From the NCBI RefSeq assembly GCF_022179765.1, contig NZ_BPRE01000008.1, forward strand, positions 124,001 to 188,000: a stretch of 64,000 nt of DNA, written 5' to 3'. The translations under genes were made by a program, and so were the position numbers. Positions 55,359 through 64,000 of this stretch are shown piece after piece (within the stretch, counting starts at the first letter, position 1; the number at the start of each line of letters is the position of its first letter). This DNA is from Methylorubrum suomiense (lineage in GTDB: Bacteria; Pseudomonadota; Alphaproteobacteria; Rhizobiales; Beijerinckiaceae). Under the pieces are notes generated by a model, which did no database searches, was not told the origin of the DNA, and was given only the letters and a program-made list of their open reading frames with translations.

Positions 55359-56750
55359 ATGCTGTCGAACATCGCCGCCCGCGACGTCGAGACCCTGATC
55401 CATCCCTACACCAACCTCTCCACCTTCCGAGAGACGGGCCCGCTGGTATTGGAGCGCGGACACGGCGTCTGGGTCTACGATTCCGATGGGCGACCCTATC
55501 TCGAAGGCATGGCCGGGCTGTGGTGCACCGCGCTCGGCTACGGCAACGAGGAGCTGGTCGAGGCGGCGTCCGAGCAGATGGGCAAGCTCCCCTTCGCCCA
55601 TCTCTTCTCCGGTCGCAGCCACGATCCGGCGATCGAGCTGGCCGAGACGCTCAAGGAATTGATGCCGGTCCCGACTTCGAAGATCTTCTTCACGTCGTCG
55701 GGGTCGGAGGCCAACGATGCGCAGATCAAGCTTCTCTGGTACATGAACAATGCCCTCGGGCGTCCGCGGAAGAAGAAGATCATCGGCCGCCGCAAGGGCT
55801 ATCACGGCGTCACGGTCGCCACCGCGTCGCTGACCGGGTTGCCGGCCAATCACGCCGACTGGGATCTGCCGATCCCCGGCTTCCTCCACGCCGCCTGTCC
55901 GCACCATTATCGCGGCGCCGAGCCCGGCGAGAGCGAGCAGGCCTATTCCGAGCGCCTTGCGGCCGAACTGGAGGCGCAGATCCTCGCCGAGGATCCGGAG
56001 ACGGTCGCGGCATTCTTCGTCGAGCCGGTGATGGGAGCGGGCGGCGCGATCGTCCCGCCGGCCGGATATTTCGCGGCGATTCAGCCGGTGTTGGACCGCT
56101 ACGACGTGCGGCTCATCGCCGACGAAGTGATCTGCGGCTTCGGTCGCCTCGGCACGTGGTTCGGCTCCGAAGCGCTCGGCATCCGCCCCCATACCCTGTC
56201 CTTCGCCAAGGCGCTGACCTCCGGCTACCTGCCGCTCGGCGGCATCAGCATCGACGAACCGCTCTATCGCGCGATGCTGGACGAGAGCGCCAAGCTCGGC
56301 GGCTTCGGCCACGGCACGACCTATTCGGGTCATCCGGTCGCCTGTGCGGTGGCGAACCGCACCCTCCACATCTACCGGCGCGATCGCATCATCGAGCGCG
56401 CGGCGGAGAAGGCGCCGCATTTCCAGGCGCGGCTCTCGGAATTGGCCGATCATCCCCTCGTCGGCGAGGCGCGGGGACTCGGCCTGATCGGGGGTGTCGA
56501 ACTCGTCGCCGACAAGGTCGACAAGCGACAATACCCGCCCAAGGCCGGGGTCGCGGCCCGGTGTGTCGCCTTCGCTCAGGACGAAGGACTGATCGTTCGC
56601 TTCCTGATGGGTGACCGTATCGCGGTCTGCCCGCCGCTCATCATCGAACGCGATGAGATCGACACGCTGTTCGAGCGGTTGCGCCGCGCCCTCGACCGCA
56701 CCGCGTCCTGGATCGCTCAGGAAGGACTCGAGCCGATGCCGGCAGTCTGA
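55359..56750 (+). CDS. Class III PLP-dependent aminotransferase
   Basis: This 463-residue enzyme belongs to the class III omega-aminotransferases. MLSNIAARDVETLIHPYTNL at the start, FFTSSGSEANDAQIKLLWYM, LIADEVICGFGRLGTWFGSE and PLP-binding Lys284 in LSFAKALTSGYLPLGGISI are typical of the group that uses amino donors such as beta-alanine, GABA or putrescine with pyruvate. The substrate cannot be fixed from sequence. It is divergent from the YkgJ-type gene. Confidence 0.95.
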   Translation: MLSNIAARDVETLIHPYTNLSTFRETGPLVLERGHGVWVYDSDGRPYLEGMAGLWCTALGYGNEELVEAASEQMGKLPFAHLFSGRSHDPAIELAETLKELMPVPTSKIFFTSSGSEANDAQIKLLWYMNNALGRPRKKKIIGRRKGYHGVTVATASLTGLPANHADWDLPIPGFLHAACPHHYRGAEPGESEQAYSERLAAELEAQILAEDPETVAAFFVEPVMGAGGAIVPPAGYFAAIQPVLDRYDVRLIADEVICGFGRLGTWFGSEALGIRPHTLSFAKALTSGYLPLGGISIDEPLYRAMLDESAKLGGFGHGTTYSGHPVACAVANRTLHIYRRDRIIERAAEKAPHFQARLSELADHPLVGEARGLGLIGGVELVADKVDKRQYPPKAGVAARCVAFAQDEGLIVRFLMGDRIAVCPPLIIERDEIDTLFERLRRALDRTASWIAQEGLEPMPAV

Positions 56751-57101
56751 GATGATGAATTTTGAATACGCGGGCTGGCGGCGAGTACGGGCGAAGCAGC
56801 CTTCTCATCCAACACATCTTTGCTGAATGCGCTGCAAGATACGGGATGTTGCACAGCAGTATCGGTGAGCGGAAAACGTGTGGCATCGAGGCTGCTCATT
56901 TCGGCATCGTGCCCGAAAAGCAGCCTTATCGGAAACCTTAAGCTTCCGTTCAGGTGAACGGTTCGATCAATGTGGCATAGCCGACTTCGCAATCTCGCCA
57001 TCAAGCGATTGTTGAGTGGGCGGCGTCCGGCCCCGAGCCGGACGGAGATCGAACCGAAACGCCCCGCCGGGTCGTCCCGCCACCGAACCAGGACAGGATC
57101 C
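56751..57101. other. Intergenic region after the aminotransferase gene
   Basis: The 351-base gap has a mixed composition with an A/T-rich stretch at about 56755-56770 and 56930-56945. I see no coding sequence with a good start or a clear hairpin. It probably holds the promoter of the small gene at 57102. Confidence 0.4.
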
Positions 57102-57317
57102 ATGTACGCCCCCAGCCGCACCTCGACGTTCGCGATACAGCCGGGCAGTGCCGCCCGCGTGTCGGTGTCCGAGGATCGCGAGAGCTTCCGTCCCGTCGCC
57201 CTGCCGGCGCTCGCCGCCGCCATGCAGGTCAATGCTGCCGCCACCGCGTCGGCCCGCGCGGAAGCCGCCGCCCGGCAGAAGTTTCGGTTCGTCCACGAGG
57301 ACGAACCCGTAGAATAA
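57102..57317 (+). CDS. Small hypothetical protein
   Basis: This 71-residue protein (MYAPSRTSTFAIQPGSAARV, then ALAAAMQVNAAATASARAEA and RQKFRFVHEDEPVE) has an alanine-rich helix in the middle and a charged C-terminus. AGGACAGGA immediately upstream of the ATG provides the ribosome binding site. No family is recognised. The frame is open upstream to 56970, but that part is arginine-rich and unlikely to be translated. Confidence 0.5.
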   Translation: MYAPSRTSTFAIQPGSAARVSVSEDRESFRPVALPALAAAMQVNAAATASARAEAAARQKFRFVHEDEPVE

Positions 57318-57362
57318 GAGGCTGGGACTTGACGTGGCCGCCGGAGCGATTGCTCTGGCGGC

Positions 57363-58279
57363 ATGCTCATCCTCCCCACACGCAGGCAGGTCCTGACAGG
57401 TTTGGGCGCTTCGGTGCTCGGCCTCGGCGCATCGACGGGCGCCTACGCTTTCGCGATCGAGCCGCGTTTCCGGCTCGTGGTTACCCCTATTCGTTGACGC
57501 CGCCGGGCTGGACCCCCGGACTGACCCTCCGCGTGGCGGTGATCGCGGACATCCATGTCTGCGAGCCGTGGATGCCGCTCGACCGGGTGGCCGAGATTGT
57601 GGACGCGACCAATGCCCTCGCTCCCGATCTCGTGCTGCTGCTCGGCGATTATCCGGCATCCCGCACGGTCGCATGGCACAAGGTGCCGCTGCCCGATCTC
57701 GTCCGGTTGTTCGATGGCCTGAAATCGCCGTTGGGCACTTACGCGGTGCTCGGCAACCACGATTGGTGGGATGACCGGGCGGCGATGGTCGCGCGGCGTG
57801 GGCCGGTCGAATCGCATCGGCTACTGGAGGCGCGGGGCATCCCGGTACTGGACAACGACGCGCGGCGGCTCACGAAGGACGGGCACCCGTTCTGGCTTGC
57901 CGGTCTGGGCGACCAGGAGCCCTTCCTGCCCCTTGGTGATCCTCGCAGCCTTGCCGACATTCCGGGAACCTTGGCCCGCGTCACCGACGACGCGCCCGTC
58001 CTGTTGATGGCGCACGAGCCCGACATTTTCACGAAGGTGCCGCGCCGGGTATCCCTGACGCTGTCGGGGCATACCCATGGTGGGCAGATCCGCATGTTCG
58101 GGATCTCGCCCGCCCTCCTCGGATCATCGCGGGAGCGCTACGCTTACGGCCACGTCGTGGAGGATGGGCGTCACCTGATCGTGTCGGGCGGTCTCGGCGT
58201 CAGCAAGGTAGCGGTGCGGTTCGGAGTCCCCCCGGAGATCGTGCTCCTGACGCTCGGGCAAGCATCGCCGACCGCCTGA
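57363..58279 (+). pseudogene. Tat-exported metallophosphoesterase with a one-base frameshift
   Basis: ATG 57363 opens a frame for a Tat signal (LPTRRQVLTGLGASVLGLGA) and the stretch IEPRFRLVVTP, then hits a stop at 57495-57497. The rest of the protein is in another frame: SLTPPGWTPGLTLRVAVIAD with IHVCEPWM, GDYPAS, GNHDWWDD and GHTHGGQ, the metal-binding motifs of calcineurin-like phosphoesterases. Adding one C to the CCCC run at 57484-57487 joins both parts into a 305-residue protein. Without this, a GTG at 57533 could start a shortened cytoplasmic form. Confidence 0.85.
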
Positions 58280-58282
58280 CCC

Positions 58283-58558
58283 TCACGGTTCGTCGTCATC
58301 GAGATCGCGCAGGCCCGCCCAGGTCTTCCAGTCGCCCCAGGCCTCATTGAGGGCGGTGATCGCGCCCGCGCGGTCCTCGGCGACGCCGCCGCGCCGGAAG
58401 GGCAGGCCGCCGATGTCGAGGTTCATGCCCCAGGACCATTGCTCGGATCCGGGCCGGGCGCTGATACAGTCGATGCGTCCGACGATGAGCGCACCGCTCG
58501 TGGCGAAGTAAGTTTCCCGCGGGTGGTCCTTCAGTCGCGTGTAGACGAGGGCCGCCAT
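58283..58558 (-). CDS. Small hypothetical protein, second of a pair
   Basis: This 91-residue protein (ALIVGRIDCISARPGSEQWS, NLDIGGLPFRRGGVAEDRAG and NEAWGDWKTWAGLRDLDDDE) has a tryptophan-rich, acidic C-terminal half. No family is recognised. It begins 10 bases after the stop of the 70-residue gene at 58569, and the two are probably co-transcribed. It ends three bases after the metallophosphoesterase stop on the other strand. Confidence 0.6.
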   Translation of the reverse strand: MAALVYTRLKDHPRETYFATSGALIVGRIDCISARPGSEQWSWGMNLDIGGLPFRRGGVAEDRAGAITALNEAWGDWKTWAGLRDLDDDEP

Positions 58559-58568
58559 GACATCGGGT

Positions 58569-58781
58569 TCAGCGTCGTGCGGTTGGTGGGACGTGCAGGA
58601 AGCTGCGTTCGCCGGTGGCCGCCTCGGCGACGTGCTGGATCGTGTCGAGAAGCTGCGCGATCGGTCGGGGCGCTTCCGGTGGGGCCAGCAAATGCGGGGC
58701 GACGCGGCGACCGGCGGTGCGGCCGGCGACGATCTGCGCCTCGCTGAGGACGTCGAAACTCCGGCCGGCTCGTCGGGTCAT
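58569..58781 (-). CDS. Small hypothetical protein, first of a pair
   Basis: This 70-residue basic protein (MTRRAGRSFDVLSEAQIVAG RTAGRRVAPHLLAPP at the start) has an ATG preceded by AGGAGGAG, an excellent ribosome binding site. That site is the strongest reason to treat it as real. It has no recognised domain. The gene at 58283 follows after 10 bases. Confidence 0.6.
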   Translation of the reverse strand: MTRRAGRSFDVLSEAQIVAGRTAGRRVAPHLLAPPEAPRPIAQLLDTIQHVAEAATGERSFLHVPPTARR

Positions 58782-58901
58782 GGCTCCTCCTGGGCTCGGC
58801 AGAATATGCCCGATTTTTGGTAAACAGCGCGTTAATTCACGCTGCATCGGACCGGCCTCCGAGTCCGGAAAGAGCCCGCTAACTCACTGTGAAAACAAGA
58901 T

Positions 58902-59867
58902 CTATCGGAGCGCCTGACGCGATGCGCCGCGCCTCTCCGCATCCTCCGCCCAGAGGTGGAGCGCGGCGTAGGCCCGCCAGGGCCGCCAAGCTTGCGAGCG
59001 GGCCAGCAGCGCGGTCCGACTCGGACGACCCTGGCCGCCATCGAGCGCCCGCATCAACCCGATATCGCCCGGAGGAAAGGCATCGGCCTGACCGAGCGCC
59101 CGCATGGCGACGTAGTGGGCTGTCCATGGGCCGATGCCGGGCAGCGACGTCAGCCGCGCGACGCTCTCGTCCAGGCCGAGCCCGATCGCGAACAGGTCGG
59201 GCGCATGAAGGAAGGCTGAGGCGAGCGATTGGATCGCCCGTCCGCGGGCGCGCGGCATGTTGAGCCTCAACGAGATGTCCGCCTCCACGAGCTGGCCCGG
59301 CTCGGGGAAGACATGCGTTAGACCGGCTCCGGCCATGGCGGCCGGGAGTGGCGTGCCGAAGGCGGAAACGAGACGCCCCGCCAGTTGGGTCGCCGCCGCG
59401 ACCGAGACCTGCTGACCCAGAATCGCCCGAACCGTGAGTTCGAACGGATCGAATGCACCCGGAATCCGCAATCCCGGCCGCCGCTGTACGAGCTCGGCCA
59501 TGAAGGGATCGTGGCTCAGGCCGGCTGCGACAGATTCGGGATCGGCATCGAGGTCGAACATCGCCCGAAGGCGCGTCTGCATCGCTTCCCGGATGCCGGA
59601 AGCCCCTCGTGGCGCATCGAGCCAAACGTGGAGGGCGGTCACGTCCTCAGCGGGTGCGACCCGCAGAATGACGATGTCATCGTCGGTCCGGACCGTTCGG
59701 GCGTAAGCCTCCGCCGTGACCGTCTCGATGCCGGGCGTCGCGTGATCGGCGAGGAAGGCTGTCAGCCGGGCCCAATCGAAGGGCGCCCGCAAGGGGAGGG
59801 CGTAATCCGGCCGGTACAACGGGTGAGGCAATCGATCCGTCACCGTCTGAGGACGGTTCTTCGGCAA
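58902..59867 (-). CDS. DNA-3-methyladenine glycosylase II, AlkA-like
   Basis: This 321-residue DNA glycosylase removes alkylated bases. It lacks an Ada N-terminal domain but has the AlkA N-terminal domain (RPDYALPLRAPFDWARLTAF) and the helix-hairpin-helix core: FDPFELTVRAILGQQVSVAA, LTSLPGIGPWTAHYVAMRAL and the catalytic Asp268 in AFPPGDIGLMRAL. It is followed on the same strand (upstream in position) by a 95-residue gene, with 3 bases between them. Confidence 0.93.
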   Translation of the reverse strand: MPKNRPQTVTDRLPHPLYRPDYALPLRAPFDWARLTAFLADHATPGIETVTAEAYARTVRTDDDIVILRVAPAEDVTALHVWLDAPRGASGIREAMQTRLRAMFDLDADPESVAAGLSHDPFMAELVQRRPGLRIPGAFDPFELTVRAILGQQVSVAAATQLAGRLVSAFGTPLPAAMAGAGLTHVFPEPGQLVEADISLRLNMPRARGRAIQSLASAFLHAPDLFAIGLGLDESVARLTSLPGIGPWTAHYVAMRALGQADAFPPGDIGLMRALDGGQGRPSRTALLARSQAWRPWRAYAALHLWAEDAERRGASRQALR

Positions 59868-59870
59868 AAC

Positions 59871-60158
59871 TCACACGCGGGCAACCGGTTCGGTCGCCTC
59901 GAACTCCGCAGTGTCGCCGACGAGATCCGTGATCGAGATGGCAACCGTGCGGCCATTCTTCAGGGTCAGCACCGAATCCGGCACGAGCCAGATCGGACGC
60001 AGCGCGGCATAGGTTCCGATCAGCGTCCCATACGCGGTCACCGAGCCGGATCGGCGTTCGATGACGAGCTTGTAGCGCACCTTGGCCGGCGCCGTGCCCT
60101 CGGCCAAGACGGTGCCCCGTCCGCTGGCGACCTGGAGGACTTCGTTCGGCTCGAACAT
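59871..60158 (-). CDS. Small hypothetical protein upstream of alkA
   Basis: This 95-residue protein has a beta-rich pattern (VLQVASGRGTVLAEGTAPAK VRYKLVIERRSG and TAYGTLIGTYAALRPIWLVP) and no signal peptide. No family is recognised. Its end is three bases from the AlkA start on the same strand, so the two are very likely co-transcribed, and a link to DNA repair is possible but not shown. Confidence 0.65.
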   Translation of the reverse strand: MFEPNEVLQVASGRGTVLAEGTAPAKVRYKLVIERRSGSVTAYGTLIGTYAALRPIWLVPDSVLTLKNGRTVAISITDLVGDTAEFEATEPVARV

Positions 60159-60297
60159 GGACGCGTGCCGCTACGCCAAAACGGGATCATGAGGCAAGAT
60201 GAATTGCCTGTTGATCCCGGGTTACGGCATCGCATCCCCGCCGCCAAGGGCTCGACGCGCCGTCATCCGCGTTTTCCGGTCATGTCGCGTCCGGTTG

Positions 60298-61458
60298 TCA
60301 CGGCTGAGGCACGTCTCGAACCACCACCCGGCCGCGCTCGACGGAGAGCGCCATGCGACCGGCTTTGAGCGCCAGCGCCTTCTCGCCGAACAGGCCGCGG
60401 CGCCAGCCTTGCAGCACCGGAGTGTCCTCGGTGCCATCCTCCGCCAAAGCTTCGAGGTCGTCGACCGTGGCGATGATCTTGGGCGCGACGCCCTCTGCTT
60501 CGGCCACCGCCTTGAGCAGAACCTTCAGAAGATCGATGAGCGCACCGTTGTTGCCGCCGCGCGTGCGGATGCGCTCCGGCATCGCGATCTGCGAGGGATC
60601 GCGGGCGAAGCCGCGCTCCACCGCGGCGAGAATTTCGCCGCCGGTGCGGGACCGTTCGAAACCGGCCGGAATGGTGCGCAGACGCCCGAGCGCCTCGACG
60701 CTGCGAGGCGCGGCCGTCGCGATGTCGATGACCGCCTCATCCTTGAGGATGCGCCCCCGCGGCACGTTGCGGCTCTGCGCCTCGGCCTCGCGCCAGCCCG
60801 CGACTTCCATCAGAACGGCGATCTCGCGGGGCTTGCGCATGCGGCCCGAGAGCCGTTTCCAGGCGAAGGCCGGATCGGCCCGATAAGTTTCCGGAGAGGT
60901 CAACACCGCCATCTCTTCGTCGAGCCACAATCCGCGATCGGTGCGCAGCAGCTCGGCGGCGAGCACTTGGTAGATCGTGACGAGATGGGTCACGTCGGAC
61001 AGCGCGTAGGCGAGCTGCGCCTCGGAAAGCGGGCGGCGCGACCAGTCCGTGAAGCGCGAGGACTTGTCGATGCGAGCCTTGGCGACGTCGTTGACGAGTT
61101 GTTCGTAGGAGACCGAGTCGCCGTAGCCGCAGACCATCGCGGCGACCTGGGTGTCGAAGAACGGATGCGGCAACAGCCCACCCATCAGCCAGATGATCTC
61201 AAGGTCCTGGCGCGCCGAATGAAACACCTTCACTGTGCTCTCATCCGCCATCAGGTCGATGAACGGCTGAAGATCGATGCACGGCGCCAGCGGATCGACG
61301 AGGCAAGCCGTGCCGTCCGGCCCTGCCATCTGGATCAGGCAGAGTTTCGGATAGTAGGTCGTCTCGCGCATGAACTCCGTATCGACCGTGACGAACGGCT
61401 GTTCGGCGAGGCGGGCGCAGGTTTCGGCAAGGGCCTGGGTGGTGGCGATCAGTTCCAT
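60298..61458 (-). CDS. rnd: Ribonuclease D
   Basis: RNase D trims the 3' end of tRNA precursors. The 386-residue product has the DEDDy exonuclease domain ([40 protein letters not shown] and [17 protein letters not shown]) and an HRDC domain ([34 protein letters not shown]). The length and order are typical. The start is ATG 61458. It stands between alkA and a small protein gene. Confidence 0.96.
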   Translation of the reverse strand: MELIATTQALAETCARLAEQPFVTVDTEFMRETTYYPKLCLIQMAGPDGTACLVDPLAPCIDLQPFIDLMADESTVKVFHSARQDLEIIWLMGGLLPHPFFDTQVAAMVCGYGDSVSYEQLVNDVAKARIDKSSRFTDWSRRPLSEAQLAYALSDVTHLVTIYQVLAAELLRTDRGLWLDEEMAVLTSPETYRADPAFAWKRLSGRMRKPREIAVLMEVAGWREAEAQSRNVPRGRILKDEAVIDIATAAPRSVEALGRLRTIPAGFERSRTGGEILAAVERGFARDPSQIAMPERIRTRGGNNGALIDLLKVLLKAVAEAEGVAPKIIATVDDLEALAEDGTEDTPVLQGWRRGLFGEKALALKAGRMALSVERGRVVVRDVPQP

Positions 61459-61530
61459 CGCTTGGCTATACCGAACCTCCGGGCCGGCCGCGAGACGACG
61501 TTAAGCTGATTTTCCGGGCCGAGAGCGTCT

Positions 61531-61893
61531 TCATGCGGCCCGTCGGACGCCGCGCGGATGTGCGGCGCGTCTTTGCGCGTCGGCTCGCGCGAGAAGCCAG
61601 TCGAGGATGCCGGTCTCGATCCGCTGACCCGTCTTCACGTCGACAAGACGACGGATGCGGTCGGCCCGCAGGCCGCGATAGAGGCCGTGCGCCCTGTCGG
61701 TGCCGCCCAGGAGCGTCCTGCCGGGCCCGAGCTTGAGTTCGCGCGCGTCGAGAATGCGGGTCGTCCAGGCGCCGCGGGCATCCTCGTAGACGACCTCGAA
61801 ACGGCCGGCGAGCGGGATGACTTGCCACGCGGAATGAGCCGCCGCCGGCGGCCTCGTCTGATGAGAAAAGCTGTGGAAATCCATGAGCTTCAT
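61531..61893 (-). CDS. Hypothetical protein with WYL-like part
   Basis: This 120-residue protein has a beta-rich core (AWQVIPLAGRFEVVYEDARG AWTTRILDARELKLGPG and RTLLGGTDRAHGLYRGLRAD RIRRLVDVKTGQ) that resembles a WYL domain or other ligand-binding beta-barrel, but the resemblance is weak. The 3' part is arginine- and alanine-rich. ATG at 61893 or 61884. It lies just upstream of rnd on the same strand. Confidence 0.55.
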   Translation of the reverse strand: MKLMDFHSFSHQTRPPAAAHSAWQVIPLAGRFEVVYEDARGAWTTRILDARELKLGPGRTLLGGTDRAHGLYRGLRADRIRRLVDVKTGQRIETGILDWLLARADAQRRAAHPRGVRRAA

Positions 61894-62080
61894 ATGGGAT
61901 CGGGGGGAACCCCGAGCAAGCGTGGCAGGTGCCGTCGCGATCCCCTCATGCCCACCGCTTCGTGCGGGGGATTCGCGCGCATTTGCGCTTCGAAATCGTC
62001 ACCGAACCAAGCTAAGGTCACGCTTGTTGAAGAAGGCTCCCATCCTCGCCGGTGCGAGGCGGGGCCGATGAGAGGCGATC

Positions 62081-63319
62081 ATGCTCACGCGACGATTCCG
62101 GACGGCGTGTCTCGCGGTGCCGGCCATGCTGGCCCTCGCACTCGGAGGCATTCTCGACGCGTCACCGGCTCGCGCCCAGAACTTTCAGACGGCGGCGCCG
62201 CACGCGATCTTGGTCGATGCCGAGTCCGGCTCCGTGCTGTTCGAGAAGGCCGCCGACGAATTGTTCTCCCCGGCCAGCATGGCCAAGTTGATGACGGCGG
62301 AGATCGTGTTCGGCGCCCTGAAAGAGGGCCGCCTCACCATGGACACCGAGTTCACGGTGACCGAGGACGCGTGGCGCCGGGGCGGAGCGGGCGGCGGCGG
62401 CTCTTCGATGTTCGCCCAGGTCAACAGCCGCATCAAGCTGTCGGATCTGCTGCGCGGCCTGGTCGTCCAATCGGGCAACGATGCGGCGATCACCATTGCC
62501 GAGAACATGGCCGGCACCGAGGAAGCGTTTGCCAACATCATGAACCGTCGTGCCAAGGAGATCGGCATGACGCGATCGACCTTCCGCAACGCGACCGGTT
62601 ACTCGGCTCCCGACCAGAAGGTCACCGCCCGCGATATGGCGAGGATCGCCCAGCATCTGATCGATACTTATCCGGAATATTACAAGATCTACTCCGAGCG
62701 TGAGTTCACCTGGAACAAGATCAAGCAGCAGAACCGCAATCCGCTGCTGACCCTCGATATCGGTGCCGACGGTCTCAAGACCGGCTATCTCGAGGAATCG
62801 GGCTACGCACTGACCGGTTCAGCGGTGCAGAACGGCCAGCGGCTCATCATGGTGGTCTCCGGGCTCAAGACGGCACGGGACCGGGCGGCCGAAACGCGCA
62901 AGCTGATGGAATGGGGCTTCCGCGCCTTCGAGCCGCGTCAGGTCTTCGCTCAAGGCGAGACGGTGGCCGAGGTCTCCGTATTTGGCGGCGTGAAGGGCTC
63001 GGTGCCCGTCGTGGCGAACAAGCCGGTTCGCCTCCTGCTGCCACGGGGATCGTCGGAGAAGGTCTCGGCCCGCGTGGTCTATCAGGGCCCCCTTGCCGCG
63101 CCGGTGGAGCCGGGTCGCGAGGTCGCCCGCCTGCGCGTCACACGGGGCGATACGCTCGCCCTGGAGCAGCCGCTCTATGCGGGTGAGGCGGTGGCGGAGG
63201 GCACGCTGACCCAGCGCGCTCTGGATGCCGCGATGGAGGTCGGTACCGATCTGATCCGCCGGGCCTTCGACAAGGCCAAGGGCGGTTCGCAGGCCGGCAC
63301 GGCGAATGGAAACTCTTGA
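62081..63319 (+). CDS. D-alanyl-D-alanine carboxypeptidase, PBP5/6 type
   Basis: This 412-residue exported enzyme of the S11 family removes the terminal D-alanine from peptidoglycan pentapeptides. It has a signal peptide ending SPARAQ, the catalytic SxxK motif Ser66-Met-Ala-Lys69, SGN at 131-133, and KTG at 233-235, followed by the C-terminal beta-domain (PVVANKPVRLLLPRGSSEKV). No obvious amphipathic C-terminal membrane anchor is seen. It is a single gene. Confidence 0.94.
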   Translation: MLTRRFRTACLAVPAMLALALGGILDASPARAQNFQTAAPHAILVDAESGSVLFEKAADELFSPASMAKLMTAEIVFGALKEGRLTMDTEFTVTEDAWRRGGAGGGGSSMFAQVNSRIKLSDLLRGLVVQSGNDAAITIAENMAGTEEAFANIMNRRAKEIGMTRSTFRNATGYSAPDQKVTARDMARIAQHLIDTYPEYYKIYSEREFTWNKIKQQNRNPLLTLDIGADGLKTGYLEESGYALTGSAVQNGQRLIMVVSGLKTARDRAAETRKLMEWGFRAFEPRQVFAQGETVAEVSVFGGVKGSVPVVANKPVRLLLPRGSSEKVSARVVYQGPLAAPVEPGREVARLRVTRGDTLALEQPLYAGEAVAEGTLTQRALDAAMEVGTDLIRRAFDKAKGGSQAGTANGNS

Positions 63320-63422
63320 AGCCAGTCGGACAAGCGCCGGGGATTGGCAAGGTCCTCGCCCGGCGTCAGCCTCGTGACGCATGTCACAGGAGCGAGCCGC
63401 ACCCTGAGCGAGGTTGAAGACC

Positions 63423-64000
63423 TTACGGAGCCGAGGTCGGTGCGTAAGCCCTGATTCCCAGCGGCAGGTCCGCGCCCGGCCGACGGAACTGGACGGAGGC
63501 ATTCTCCACCGGTCGCGCCGGAACGGCGGGACCGACGCTCATCCCGTCCCAGGGGCCGGAGAGATCGAAGGCGAAGGCCGGACGGTGCGTGCCTTCGCCG
63601 CTGGGGCGCGACGCGACTTCCGCCCGCGCTTCGATGCGGCGTCGGAGAAGGTCGAGGCGTCCGCCGACGGTGGCGGTGAGTGCGCGGGAAACGAGGCTTC
63701 CCTCAGCCACCTCGCCGACCCCGTCCGCGATCAGCAGCGACAGGGTGGCATGCTCGTAGGCGGTGCGGCCGTTGCGCCGAGCCAGGGCTCCGGGGGCGAC
63801 GGTGCCGTTGCGCTGAAGCATGTCCGCCAGATCGAGGCCGGTAATGGCGCCATCCTCGCTGCGCAGAGCGATGCGGCCCGCGAGACTGCCGGTCAGCGTT
63901 CCGACATCGCGACCGGCCCCCTCCAGAACGAGGCTGCCGCGGGTCGTTCCCTGGACCCAGCGCTCGCCGCCGAGATCGCCCATCAACGTGCCGAGATCGA
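63423..64000 (-). CDS. AsmA-like protein, C-terminal part (cut by window edge)
   Basis: The frame is open to the last base of the window, so this is the 3' end of a longer gene. The visible 190 or so residues resemble the C-terminal AsmA domain: LTGSLAGRIALRSEDGAITG LDLADMLQ, then TLSLLIADGVGEVAEGSLV and GRLDLLRRRIEARAEVASRP. AsmA-family proteins are large inner-membrane/periplasmic proteins linked to lipid transport to the outer membrane. The rest of the gene must be read beyond the window. Confidence 0.75.
   Translation of the reverse strand, partial: DLGTLMGDLGGERWVQGTTRGSLVLEGAGRDVGTLTGSLAGRIALRSEDGAITGLDLADMLQRNGTVAPGALARRNGRTAYEHATLSLLIADGVGEVAEGSLVSRALTATVGGRLDLLRRRIEARAEVASRPSGEGTHRPAFAFDLSGPWDGMSVGPAVPARPVENASVQFRRPGADLPLGIRAYAPTSAP

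Overview
The window is a GC-rich (about 68-70%) chromosomal segment of an alphaproteobacterium of the Hyphomicrobiales (Rhizobiales), most likely Methylobacterium or Methylorubrum. That assignment is inferred from gene content, not from a search. The markers are an FtcR-type flagellar regulator, the rhizobial motility proteins MotC and MotE, a DUF1150 gene beside a small heat-shock gene, an infC that starts at an AUU codon in the rhizobial sequence context, a DnaG lacking most zinc ligands, and a Methylobacterium-style intergenic palindrome. I see no tRNA, rRNA, CRISPR array, prophage or insertion sequence.

Layout. 1-8.4 kb: housekeeping and small-molecule genes (secreted hypothetical, Hsp20 with DUF1150, two alpha/beta hydrolases, a GT4 glycosyltransferase, infC, an FkbM-type methyltransferase, sfsA, and a stand-alone CinA-like molybdopterin-binding domain). 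8.4-27 kb: a flagellar locus. On the plus strand lie fliN, fliG, flhB, an unknown gene and ftcR. Converging from the minus strand are two compact blocks. The first, in transcription order, is flgB-flgC-fliE-flgG-flgA-flgI-motE-flgH-fliL-fliP. The second is fliF-fliH-motB-motC-fliK and a lytic transglycosylase gene. Between them sits a plus-strand toxin-antitoxin pair whose toxin gene is broken by a 7-bp tandem duplication. fliM, fliI, motA, the hook gene and flagellin are not here.

27-45 kb: a heparinase II/III-like protein, a small membrane protein, rpoD with a strong terminator, dnaG, two exported beta-propeller genes (SMP-30 and royal-jelly/yellow type) flanking a large palindromic repeat, a GatB/YqeY gene, carA, a PfkB sugar/nucleoside kinase, a 1358-residue hybrid histidine kinase and an FKBP prolyl isomerase.

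45-64 kb: a CoA-transferase gene (preceded by a 22-codon ORF with a strong ribosome binding site) followed by a crotonase-fold gene lacking both hydratase glutamates, a GntR/FCD regulator, threonine aldolase, a Uma2-type nuclease-fold protein, a UGT-type glycosyltransferase, a 29-residue membrane peptide gene, cobF, a YkgJ cysteine-cluster protein, a class III aminotransferase, a frameshifted Tat-exported metallophosphoesterase, small genes of unknown function, an AlkA DNA glycosylase, RNase D, a D,D-carboxypeptidase and the 3' part of an AsmA-like gene cut by the window edge.

No wholly new multi-gene system can be demonstrated from the sequence alone. The best leads are the damaged toxin-antitoxin pair inside the flagellar locus, the flagellum-linked transglycosylase and unknown gene, the CoA-transferase/crotonase pair with its upstream small ORF, the nested inverted repeat between the glycosyltransferase and the 29-residue peptide gene, and a pair of tiny genes at 58.3-58.8 kb.
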